From positions 83,195 through 147,194 of the forward strand of contig NZ_QKTW01000006.1 of the NCBI RefSeq assembly GCF_003236175.1: 64,000 bases of DNA, given 5' to 3'. This stretch comes from Taibaiella soli. Lineage in GTDB: Bacteria > Bacteroidota > Bacteroidia > Chitinophagales > Chitinophagaceae. A model generated the notes under the pieces. It was not told where the DNA came from. It saw nothing but the letters and a program-made list of their open reading frames with translations, and did no database searches. Of the stretch, positions 45,419 to 53,668 are shown in pieces (position 1 is the first letter of the stretch; each line of letters begins with the position of its first letter). The position numbers were made by a program, and so were the translations under genes.

Positions 45419-45433
45419 ATAGACTATGCACCT
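45419..45433 (-). promoter_or_regulatory. Shared upstream element of the two giant paralogues (copy 2)
   Basis: TAGACTATGCACCTT, about 56 bp before the 45363 start; counterpart of the copy at 41996-42013. The surrounding leader also shares CAATTTGA near both genes. Confidence 0.35.
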
Positions 45434-45501
45434 TTTTTATGGTTCTCGTGGTGCCTATTATAAGTTTTTTGTTGCTTCGTTAAAATTGTTACGGCAGAAG
45501 C

Positions 45502-48435
45502 CTACCGTAACAACGTAATATTTCCTTGTTTGTAGAATCGTTTACCTGTTGGTGTTACCGCTTCAACCATGTACACATAAACACCCATTGGTTGCGGTTG
45601 TCCGTTCAGACGACCATCCCATCCATCATCCAGTCGGTTTGTTTCAAACATCTTAGCACCCCAGCGGTTGTAGATCACAAAAGACTTCAGTGTTACATTT
45701 CCTCTGTGTACTGGCATGATCACATTATTAGGACCGTTTCCTGGAGCAAAAGCGTTGGGTACATCGATATAAGATTCCGGAGAAACAAACACATCTATAG
45801 AATCTTTAACCCAACAGCCATACTCAGTAGTACCTGTTACAAAGTAGCGGGTATTTACGCCAGGCAATGCAATCGGGTTAGCAATGTTGGTAGCTGAAAG
45901 GCCTAGCGGCGGGAACCATGAGAAGTACAGACAGTTACCACCCGGATCCATCTGGTAAGATTCACCAGGGAAGATCGTCGTTGAATCTGGCAGATTAATT
46001 ACCGCCATTGGTTTAATTGTAACATTCACAGTTGCTGTATCGGCACAATTATCTTTATCTCGTCCTACCACAGTATAGTCTGTAGTTGCAGTCGGATAAA
46101 CTTTAGGATCAAAGCTGGTATCGTTGTCAATATAAGATTTCGGAGTCCAGATTACGGAAACCGCATCACCTGTTACGCGTAGTTGCGCTGTATCACCAGG
46201 ACAAAGGAGCGTATCTGCAGATGCAGTAAGGAATTTAGGTTTCTTAACAGTCATCTGAATATCGTCTGACGCTTTACAACCTGCAGGTGTTGACGCAGTG
46301 AAAGTTAATGTTGTAGTTGATACCGCAGTAAACAACGGATGCAGTTTGGAAGGATCATCAAGACCACCGCCTGGATTCCAGTCGTAGATGTAATTAGGAT
46401 AAGAAGACGGAGAAACTGTTGTCCATTGCAGCGTCATCGTATCACCATAACAAAGTGTCTGATCAGGACCTGCATATACTGTCGGTATTGGCTGCAGATC
46501 CAGGAAGAATTCCGAAATACTGTCGCGACAACCAGGATAAGATGCAGTCACAGTATAAAGATGTGATGTATCCGGTGTAATTGCCGGCGCCATATCAGTA
46601 GGACTTACCACGCCGTTCGTTGGAGTCCAGCTAAAATTATAACGGTTGTCACCCAGCAGTTTCACATTCACTGTGCTGCCTGCGCAGACTGCAGTATCCG
46701 GGGTATACAATTTGTAACCCTGCAGAACGCGTACACTGATGGTATCAAATGATGCACAACGTCCCAGACCACTTGGTGTTACTTTTACATAGTAAATGAT
46801 ATCTGTTGTAGGTGTTGCAATCGGATTCGGAATTGTATCATTGCTCAAACCCGTAGACGGAGTCCACTGCACATGGTAGTTTGTACCAGGTATCGGGTTA
46901 AGATTGATATTCATCTGCAACGAGTTGTTGATACATGTTGTGGTATCAGGCCCCGCATTAATTGGCGCAGGTGTTACAACTGTTACCGTCACCGTATCCT
47001 TATTGCGGTTACAATAAGAAAGGTTGTTTGACGTCACTACATATCGTGTTGTCATTGTCGGCTTCGCAACCGGACTTTTACAGTTGGTACAGCTTAATGT
47101 AGACAATGGAGAACCACCAGCCAGTACCGTCCAAGTAAACACAGACCCACCCACTGCTGTCAGCGTTGTTGAGTCACCCGGACAAATAGTGGTATCATTC
47201 ATGATCTGAGTGATCGGCGCAATGTAAATCGGGATGATGAAGTTTTGCTGCATCAGGATTCCCGGCGGTTTACACGCTGAGTCTTTTACGATTACTACAA
47301 GGTTTCTAACACCTGTATCCAGCAAGCCCGGAGTCCAGTCGAAACAAGTATTTACAGAATCCGCGTAAGTATTATTGAATGTAAGCGTAGATCCCGGAGC
47401 AATTGCCGCATTGTTGGCAGAAACTACCAGGCGAGCTCCCGTATCTGTAGACTTAGAATCAAAACAGAAATGCAATGCCTGACCGGCACAACCCAGAATA
47501 CGTCCGGAAGTGTCCGTTATCGCACCTGTGATTGAGCTGGCAATAGTGCCTAAGGTTGGCTGAATGTTGCTACAGTTGTTCAATACCACAATCTGGATAT
47601 CGCGAAGCACCGAACCGATCAAAATACCACTGCGGTATTTTTTCACTTTAATCGTTACCACACTTGGCCCGCTTTGGTTGGGCGTAAATGACATCTGGCC
47701 ATTTGTCGCATTCAGCACAAAGGTGTTACCGGTTGGGAACGGGTTATTTGTAAGATTATAAGTAGGTGTATTCAGAATGTCTGTAGTAGAGGGATTCGCC
47801 ACACAAGTAAATGTATTGATAGAGCGTGGAGAAATCATTTCATAAGCCAGCGAGTCATTGTTCGGATCGATCGCACCATTATTATAGGTATACGGCTGAT
47901 TAATACAAACGTAAGGAACTGGCTTTACAGAGAAGAACGGCGAAGACTGGCCCTGCGCGTTCAGATTATCCATCGTACAATCGATGTAAAAATACGGCTG
48001 ACCAGTGTAGTTGTTCGCAGAGTTACGGGCGCTCAGGTAAGTGTAGAACGTCCACTTGTTACTTTGCGAAGGCATGATTACCGTAGCGGTAAAAACATAT
48101 TCCTGATAGCCAGGCAATGTACTCGCACTGCTTGCACAACGAGTAGAATAGCCAGGACAACCTGTGCTGATCTCCACCGGACCACTGATCTGTGTCATGT
48201 TACCTGCCGTATAGGAAGTACCCGCTGCGTTATAATAACAGAGCGGGAACGGACCGGCACCGGTAGTACCGGAACAGTCACGGTAAAAATGCAGTGTGAA
48301 TTGATAAGTTGAGTCATGCAACCACGTGTACGTGAGCTCCCCGCCCGCACAGTGTGTAGCTTTCGCAGATGAAGGCAACAAGAGCACGCAAACAAGAGCA
48401 AGACACAGATAAAGTAATGACGTAACTTTTTTCAT
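45502..48435 (-). CDS. T9SS type B (CHU_C) protein with multiple PKD/Ig-like repeats
   Basis: 977 residues. A signal peptide (1-26) precedes the N-terminal module THCAGGELTYTWL to YRDCSG, linking it to the other four type B proteins in the window. At least six repeats of the form W-x-P-x-x-G-L-S with NPxAxPxxTTxYxVT follow (residues about 400-870). The sorting domain reads VPNAFAPGNGPNN, IYNRWGAKMFE, QGNITLLR. It has a promoter at 48479-48508. Likely cell-surface or matrix protein; ligand unknown. Confidence 0.9.
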   Translation of the reverse strand: MKKVTSLLYLCLALVCVLLLPSSAKATHCAGGELTYTWLHDSTYQFTLHFYRDCSGTTGAGPFPLCYYNAAGTSYTAGNMTQISGPVEISTGCPGYSTRCASSASTLPGYQEYVFTATVIMPSQSNKWTFYTYLSARNSANNYTGQPYFYIDCTMDNLNAQGQSSPFFSVKPVPYVCINQPYTYNNGAIDPNNDSLAYEMISPRSINTFTCVANPSTTDILNTPTYNLTNNPFPTGNTFVLNATNGQMSFTPNQSGPSVVTIKVKKYRSGILIGSVLRDIQIVVLNNCSNIQPTLGTIASSITGAITDTSGRILGCAGQALHFCFDSKSTDTGARLVVSANNAAIAPGSTLTFNNTYADSVNTCFDWTPGLLDTGVRNLVVIVKDSACKPPGILMQQNFIIPIYIAPITQIMNDTTICPGDSTTLTAVGGSVFTWTVLAGGSPLSTLSCTNCKSPVAKPTMTTRYVVTSNNLSYCNRNKDTVTVTVVTPAPINAGPDTTTCINNSLQMNINLNPIPGTNYHVQWTPSTGLSNDTIPNPIATPTTDIIYYVKVTPSGLGRCASFDTISVRVLQGYKLYTPDTAVCAGSTVNVKLLGDNRYNFSWTPTNGVVSPTDMAPAITPDTSHLYTVTASYPGCRDSISEFFLDLQPIPTVYAGPDQTLCYGDTMTLQWTTVSPSSYPNYIYDWNPGGGLDDPSKLHPLFTAVSTTTLTFTASTPAGCKASDDIQMTVKKPKFLTASADTLLCPGDTAQLRVTGDAVSVIWTPKSYIDNDTSFDPKVYPTATTDYTVVGRDKDNCADTATVNVTIKPMAVINLPDSTTIFPGESYQMDPGGNCLYFSWFPPLGLSATNIANPIALPGVNTRYFVTGTTEYGCWVKDSIDVFVSPESYIDVPNAFAPGNGPNNVIMPVHRGNVTLKSFVIYNRWGAKMFETNRLDDGWDGRLNGQPQPMGVYVYMVEAVTPTGKRFYKQGNITLLR

Positions 48436-48478
48436 GTTACTTTAATTATTTTTTAATCAATTTTTAACGCGACGGTAA

Positions 48479-48508
48479 CAAATTTACCATTTCATGGCAA
48501 TTATGCAA
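48479..48508 (-). promoter_or_regulatory. Promoter of the 977-residue T9SS gene
   Basis: TAAATTTG on the minus strand (48486-48479) with TTG at 48508-48506, spacer exactly 19 bp. The start codon at 48435 is about 44 bp downstream. Confidence 0.65.
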
Positions 48509-48634
48509 CCCTTCTCACACTTATTGACCAACTAAATTTTGCTTTTACTGTCCCGTTAAAATGATTAGACAAAAAAACAGTGCATTAAGTTGGGTCGACA
48601 AGCAATTATTTTAGAAACTTTTTTAAATTATATA

Positions 48635-49639
48635 TCAATTCCAAAAACTTATAACTTGTTCAACAATAGTGGTCACATTTAAATCCCGCATACATTTGAA
48701 GTGCTTTTTAGGACACTTGTCATAACCTAGCTTACTGCAGGGATGACAACGAAGCCCTTTTTTTTCCATAATGACCGACTGAGGAGCTACCCTATCTTTA
48801 AGATTATTAAAGCCGTAGTACGGGAACATGCCCATTTCCGGCGAGGTATTTCCCCAGAGCGAAATCACATTTTTTCTAAAAGCTGTCGCAACGTGCATCA
48901 GCCCGGTATCGTTTGTCACGACAACCTTAGCTCTTTTTACCAGGTCCGCCGATTCATTCAGATTAAATTTTCCGCAGGCGTTATATATCTTAATACTATC
49001 CTCACCTACTATTAATTGCCCTTCATCACGGTCTTCCGCCCCCCCCAGCAACATCACCGGAAATGGCACTGCTGCACAAAATTCTTTCCATTTTTCTACA
49101 GGAAACTTCTTAGTGTTATAAGACCCACCGATCACACAAGCCACATATCCAGCCCAATGACTCATCGGAATATCGTCATTGGTAATTTTTTGCGTATCCG
49201 GAATAAAATAATCCAGCCCCTGCCCGTCATTCCTGATTCCTAACGGTTTTACCGCCTCAAAATAGCGCTCCACAATGCTTTTATCCGGCATCATGTCAAT
49301 CTTGAAATTAACCAGCAGCCATTTTTCAACGTTCAGTTTCGGAAAAGCGTGACTTTCAGCACCCAAGGCTTTTTTTACACGCGCAGTTCTGAGATTGTTA
49401 TGAAGGTCGATCACATAATCATACCGCTCCTTTTTCAGCTCTTCGATCGTTTTATTGAGGTCGTCTTCGAGGTAAATGCATTTGTCAATATACGGATTAT
49501 GTGCGACAACTGCGCGATAAGCCGATTTTGTCAGGTAATGCACCTCCGCATCAGGCCGCTGTTGTTTCAAACAACGCACTACCGGAGTAGTCAACACAAT
49601 ATCACCAATAGAAGAAAAACGTACTATAAGTACCTTCAT
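48635..49639 (-). CDS. Glycosyltransferase family 9 (heptosyltransferase-like)
   Basis: The start is set at the ATG at 49639 (MKVLIVRFSSIGDIVLTTP), because the family begins there; the frame extends 32 codons upstream without homology. 334 residues. The GT9 pattern includes the N-terminal GDIVLTTPV, a central YDYVIDLHNNLRT, and VTNDTGLMHVATAF in the ADP-sugar site. It adds heptose or a related sugar to the LPS inner core. Stands alone on the minus strand. Confidence 0.92.
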   Translation of the reverse strand: MKVLIVRFSSIGDIVLTTPVVRCLKQQRPDAEVHYLTKSAYRAVVAHNPYIDKCIYLEDDLNKTIEELKKERYDYVIDLHNNLRTARVKKALGAESHAFPKLNVEKWLLVNFKIDMMPDKSIVERYFEAVKPLGIRNDGQGLDYFIPDTQKITNDDIPMSHWAGYVACVIGGSYNTKKFPVEKWKEFCAAVPFPVMLLGGAEDRDEGQLIVGEDSIKIYNACGKFNLNESADLVKRAKVVVTNDTGLMHVATAFRKNVISLWGNTSPEMGMFPYYGFNNLKDRVAPQSVIMEKKGLRCHPCSKLGYDKCPKKHFKCMRDLNVTTIVEQVISFWN

Positions 49640-49790
49640 TTTGAAAACATACAAAAGTTTAGCGCAAAGCGCAGAAAAGATTTTCAACAAATGTGGACAA
49701 CCACATATCAATGAATTAATTAAGTTAAAAAGCAAAATACCCGACTGGCATTTTATTGCAAAATAATCAATTCACTATCAACACATTAAA

Positions 49791-50726
49791 TCAGGCAATT
49801 CTGAATCCGCGCAAAAAATCAGCCACATTCATCCGTTTCTTCCCTTCCTGCTGTAATTCATCAAAATACAACCATCCGTCAGAGGCAGCAAAACGAAGAT
49901 AAGTTTTGTGATCGGTGTCAAAAGTACCCGGAGTTAAGCCGGTTTCGACATTTTCAAAATGAGATTGGTAAACCTTAACGATTTTATCGCCAAGATCTGA
50001 ATACGCTGCCGGATGTGGCGACATACCGCGAATCAGGTTATGAATACTTTCGGCAGTATTGTTCCAGTTGATATAAGTGTCTTCCTTAAAGATTTTCGGC
50101 GCGTGCTTCAACGTCGCTGCATTCATTTCAGTTTGCGGCATTTCCTTCAAACTACCTTCTGCCAAGCCTTTCACAGTTTCAATCAGCAATTTGGCCCCTG
50201 CATTCATCAGTTTTTCATACAGTGTACCAATATTATCTTCCGGCAAAATCGTTTCCTTATGTTGCAACAGCACATTCCCTGTATCTATTTCATGCTGTAA
50301 TTTAAACGTGGTAACACCAGTTTCTGTTTCACCATTGATAATTGCCCAGTTGATTGGCGCCGCGCCGCGATACTGTGGCAAAAGTGACGCGTGCACATTA
50401 ATGGTGCCCAACGGCGGCATATTCCAGATTACCTCTGGCAGCATTCTGAACGCTACAACCACATGCAGATCCGCATTCAACGATTTAAGTTCAGCTAAAA
50501 ACTCCTCGTTCTTCAGTTTCGGCGGTTGCAATACGGCAATCTCTTTACTGTCTGCATAAACTTTTACCGCTGGCGAATGCATTTGCTTGCCACGGCCGGC
50601 CGGCTTATCGGGCGCAGTAACAACCGCCACTACATTCGCTCCCGCTTCCACCAGAGCGGCCAAAGAGGCTACGGCAAAATCGGGCGTTCCGAAAAAAACT
50701 ATTCTTAAATCTTGAAATGATCGCAT
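49791..50726 (-). CDS. fmt: Methionyl-tRNA formyltransferase
   Basis: 311 residues. Formylates initiator Met-tRNA using 10-formyl-THF. Conserved points: FFGTPDFAVASL at the N terminus, VHASLLPQYRGAAPINWAI with the catalytic Asn-His-Asp set, TETGVTTFKL and a C-terminal tRNA-binding domain. A TAAATTTG box at 50741-50734 on the minus strand would start transcription only a few bases before the ATG, so the mRNA may be almost leaderless. Divergent from the sigma factor operon. Confidence 0.95.
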   Translation of the reverse strand: MRSFQDLRIVFFGTPDFAVASLAALVEAGANVVAVVTAPDKPAGRGKQMHSPAVKVYADSKEIAVLQPPKLKNEEFLAELKSLNADLHVVVAFRMLPEVIWNMPPLGTINVHASLLPQYRGAAPINWAIINGETETGVTTFKLQHEIDTGNVLLQHKETILPEDNIGTLYEKLMNAGAKLLIETVKGLAEGSLKEMPQTEMNAATLKHAPKIFKEDTYINWNNTAESIHNLIRGMSPHPAAYSDLGDKIVKVYQSHFENVETGLTPGTFDTDHKTYLRFAASDGWLYFDELQQEGKKRMNVADFLRGFRIA

Positions 50727-50856
50727 GATCTCACAAATTTAATACAATACACTTGCTCTAACCAGTAATGCAAATATTATGTTAAGTGTTTATCGTCAGC
50801 CATATGTGGTTAAACTTTACTACCTTGACCCCGTCTATGTTACAACTGCAGCGAAT

Positions 50857-51417
50857 ATGATGCCTATCGAGGCCCAACAAGATGACCAGCAATTACTAAT
50901 CGCATTCCGGGATGAAGCGACCCGCGAAAAAGCGTTCACCCTACTGATAAAAAAATATCAGGAGCGTTTGTATTGGCATATCAGAAGAATGGTAACGGAG
51001 CATGAGGATACTAACGATATTTTACAGAACGTATTTATCAAAGTCTGGAAAAACCTTTTGATTTTCAGAGAAGAATCAAACCTCTATACCTGGCTCTACC
51101 GGATTGCCACCAACGAAACGCTCACCTGGATTGACCAGCAGAAAAAAAGAACTGCTTTTTCACTCAGCGATCATGAAAGTGCGCTGGCAGACAAATTGGT
51201 AGCACAGAAAGGATTTGATCCCAACAAACTGGAATGGCGGTTACAACAGGCGATACAGGCATTACCGGACAAACAGCGCATTGTTTTTAATCTCCGTTAT
51301 TACGATGAGATGCCTTATGAAGAGATGGCCAAAGTGCTTGATACTTCGGTAGGTGCACTAAAAGCTTCTTATCATCACGCAGTGAAAAAAGTAGAGGCTT
51401 TCATCAAAAATGATTAA
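50857..51417 (+). CDS. ECF-type sigma-70 family RNA polymerase sigma factor
   Basis: The start is set at the ATG at 50857 (MMPIEAQQDDQQLLIAF); an ATG in the next codon is also possible, and the frame extension to 50779 is not conserved. 186 residues. Region 2 includes HEDTNDILQNVFIKVWKNL and region 4 includes LPDKQRIVFNLRYYDEMPYEEMAKVL. It directs RNA polymerase to a specific regulon. It is first of a three-gene operon with a membrane protein likely to be its regulator and a periplasmic Spy-like protein. Confidence 0.93.
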   Translation: MMPIEAQQDDQQLLIAFRDEATREKAFTLLIKKYQERLYWHIRRMVTEHEDTNDILQNVFIKVWKNLLIFREESNLYTWLYRIATNETLTWIDQQKKRTAFSLSDHESALADKLVAQKGFDPNKLEWRLQQAIQALPDKQRIVFNLRYYDEMPYEEMAKVLDTSVGALKASYHHAVKKVEAFIKND

Positions 51418-51448
51418 ACCATTTCGCCATCAGAAAGTCAATAGATAA

Positions 51449-52150
51449 ATGAACATTCATAACGACATAGTAGAGGAACTGAGCGCCTGGAATAGCCCAC
51501 TGGCTGGGATGTCGCGTAAAATGCCCTATGAAATTCCAGATGGATATTTCGAGGCATTGAGTGATCGTATTATTGCAATTCAGGCAATAGAAAACGGGCT
51601 TCTGCCTCAAGTGGCCAATCCGCCATTTGCGGTTCCACAAGATTACTTCGAGAAAAATCCGGAGGTGATTATGAACCGTATCGAAGCAGAAATGCTTGCC
51701 GGTTTTCCGAAATCAAATCCATTCACTGTTCCAGGAAATTATTTTGAAAATCTTTCTGCCAATATAATGGCTGCGGTAGAAAACGAAGCAGATCATGAAC
51801 CGGTAGAATATAAACCAATCCGCAAACGAAAGATAAATTTCTGGGGGTCCATCAGATGGGCCGCTGCAGCAATTTTGATCAGCAGCATAGGTATTGGTTC
51901 TTATAAAATGATTTATCCGGTCAGCCCGTCTGCAGAACATCGCATGTCCCGAATTTCAACAGATACGATCGGTGCATTTGTACAGGCAAACCTGGACGAA
52001 TTTGATGCCGATATGCTGGAGAATAATGTTGCAACTGCGAAAACGGTGCGCCAGGACGAATATCATTCGCAAATCAACAAAATCGACAAGAATGAAATCA
52101 TCCAGTATCTGAATGAAACCGGATGGAGTGAGAAAAATGAAACTAATTAA
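51449..52150 (+). CDS. Single-pass membrane protein with three YFE repeats, likely sigma-factor regulator
   Basis: 233 residues. The N-terminal cytoplasmic part holds three copies of a short repeat, P-[YF]-x-[IV]-P-x-x-Y-F-E: PYEIPDGYFEAL (about 26), PFAVPQDYFEKN (about 59) and PFTVPGNYFENL (about 91). One membrane helix lies at about 131-150 and an acidic C-terminal segment faces the periplasm. There is no zinc-binding anti-sigma motif. Position 31 bp after the sigma gene and topology suggest a regulator of that sigma factor (inference). Cotranscribed with the Spy-like gene (24-bp gap). Confidence 0.8.
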   Translation: MNIHNDIVEELSAWNSPLAGMSRKMPYEIPDGYFEALSDRIIAIQAIENGLLPQVANPPFAVPQDYFEKNPEVIMNRIEAEMLAGFPKSNPFTVPGNYFENLSANIMAAVENEADHEPVEYKPIRKRKINFWGSIRWAAAAILISSIGIGSYKMIYPVSPSAEHRMSRISTDTIGAFVQANLDEFDADMLENNVATAKTVRQDEYHSQINKIDKNEIIQYLNETGWSEKNETN

Positions 52151-52174
52151 TATTTTACAAAGAGATTGAGACCT

Positions 52175-52618
52175 ATGAAGCGCTTGTTGCTTATTATTTT
52201 AATCATTGCCGGATTTACAGCCAGCAATGCACAACCACAGAAAGAACGCTTTGAGCGGATTCATGCTGCCAAAGTGAGTTATATTACCGACAAACTGAAT
52301 CTTACTTCAGAACAGGCTGCTCGTTTCTGGCCAGTTTACAACCAATACGACGACGCCATCAGATCGTTGCGCCGCAGCTATTTTGACAAGTATGGTCAGC
52401 CCGGACAAAACAAGACTCTTAGCGAGGCAGAATCGCGCAAGTACATTGACGATAATCTAAATTTTCAGGAAGCGCAACTTAACTTGAAAAGAAAGTATAA
52501 AGATGAGTTTTTGAAAGTACTTACGCCACAACAACTGGCACAGCTCTATCAGGCAGAAAGAGATTTCAAAGGCTTGCTGCTGCAGCAACTTAAAGACAAA
52601 AACGAAACTAAAAAATAG
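52175..52618 (+). CDS. Periplasmic Spy/CpxP-like protein
   Basis: The start is set at the ATG at 52175 (MKRLLLIILIIAGF); a TTG three codons upstream is in frame but unlikely. 147 residues: signal peptide with cleavage near NAQ, then a highly charged helical protein with two LTxxQ-like motifs, KLNLTSEQAARFWPVY and LTPQQLAQLYQAER. Spy/CpxP proteins are periplasmic chaperones or stress sensors. Third gene of the ECF sigma operon, followed by a strong terminator, so a cell-envelope stress circuit is a fair reading. Confidence 0.83.
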   Translation: MKRLLLIILIIAGFTASNAQPQKERFERIHAAKVSYITDKLNLTSEQAARFWPVYNQYDDAIRSLRRSYFDKYGQPGQNKTLSEAESRKYIDDNLNFQEAQLNLKRKYKDEFLKVLTPQQLAQLYQAERDFKGLLLQQLKDKNETKK

Positions 52619-52632
52619 AACACGAAACAACG

Positions 52633-52664
52633 AGGGCGACCGTTTTGGTCGCCCTTATTTTTTT
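52633..52664 (+). terminator. Terminator of the sigma factor operon
   Basis: AGGGCGACC (52633-52641), loop GTTTT, GGTCGCCCT (52647-52655), then a T-run to 52664. Confidence 0.9.
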
Positions 52665-52668
52665 ATCG

Positions 52669-53418
52669 TTAGCTCAACACCGCAACTGGTGTGGTTACAT
52701 CGTGATAAAACAGAAATTTCCATCCTTCTCTTCTACCCTCTTCACCGTATTGCTCACGTAAAGCCATTGCTTTTTTTCCGTCAAAATCGTACTTCGCTAC
52801 ATACTTCATTTTCATCTGCTTCAGCTGTGGTGCTTCGTCTCCACCGTAAAAAACCTTATCCGAACCATCATCAATTAAATAAACAATATGCTCCGGACAG
52901 TGGCCGCCGGAATGTGTGTATGTGATATAATCATCAATCAGGCCACTCTGTCCATCCAACCAGTGAATTTTCGCAGTAGAAAGCAAAGCTTCTATTTCCT
53001 CAGGATGATAAGAAGGGTAACCCGTTTTCAGCGCGTAATCCGCCTCCGGACGATATACATAGTACTCTGCATTTGGAAAAGTTGGCTTCACCAGCCCGTT
53101 TGCATCTTTCTGTAATACGCCACCAGTGTGGTCTTTGTGCAGATGAGAAAGTAATACTTTCGTTACATCTTCATAGCTGTAACCAGCCTGCGCAATGTTT
53201 GCATGAATCTGCATAATGCCGTCTTTTCCGGAGAAACCTAAACCTGCATCAAGAACGATCAGATCTTTATCCGTCACTACCAGAAACGGCTGCACTTCTA
53301 CCAGCAACGAACCCGTAGAGCGGTCAGTCAGTTCATCATTATTGAGATCGAAAGGAATAAATTGTTTGTCGCGACCAACCGTAAAAACGCCTTCGGACAA
53401 AGGAAATATCTTAGCCAT
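52669..53418 (-). CDS. MBL-fold metallo-hydrolase
   Basis: The start is set at the ATG at 53418 (MAKIFPLSEGVFTVG); the frame extends 11 codons upstream through the heptad tract and is not conserved. 249 residues. Metal-binding HLHKDHTGG (HxHxDH) is at about residue 100, with further ligands in SGGHCPEH, a conserved Asp in YGGDEAPQ and the C-terminal His in FYHDV. It resembles lactonase-type and glyoxalase II-like MBL proteins. Substrate unknown. Minus strand, convergent with the sigma operon. Confidence 0.9.
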   Translation of the reverse strand: MAKIFPLSEGVFTVGRDKQFIPFDLNNDELTDRSTGSLLVEVQPFLVVTDKDLIVLDAGLGFSGKDGIMQIHANIAQAGYSYEDVTKVLLSHLHKDHTGGVLQKDANGLVKPTFPNAEYYVYRPEADYALKTGYPSYHPEEIEALLSTAKIHWLDGQSGLIDDYITYTHSGGHCPEHIVYLIDDGSDKVFYGGDEAPQLKQMKMKYVAKYDFDGKKAMALREQYGEEGRREGWKFLFYHDVTTPVAVLS

Positions 53419-53425
53419 GGATAAA

Positions 53426-53488
53426 AAGTCAAAATTCAAAGTCAAAAGCAAAATTAAGCTAAAAGCTCAAAGCGTAAGACTTAAAGCC
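53426..53488. repeat. Degenerate heptanucleotide tract
   Basis: Words of the GTCAAAA/GCTNAAA type (GTCAAAA, GCTAAAA, GCTCAAA, GCGTAAG, ACTTAAA), mostly 7-bp phase with some slippage, directly upstream of the MBL gene start. Confidence 0.7.
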
Positions 53489-53668
53489 GCTCAGCGCGGG
53501 CTATAGGGAGATTTAATATTTTGATAATCGATTAAACAATGACAATGCGCCAATGCTTGTCAAACGTCAGGACCCTCTACGCACCTCTGTGAGAAAAACA
53601 CGCGCTGTGTCCTTTGCTCCCTTATGCATCTTTGCGGGAAAACCGCCCGCGGAGGAATTAGCGAAGGC

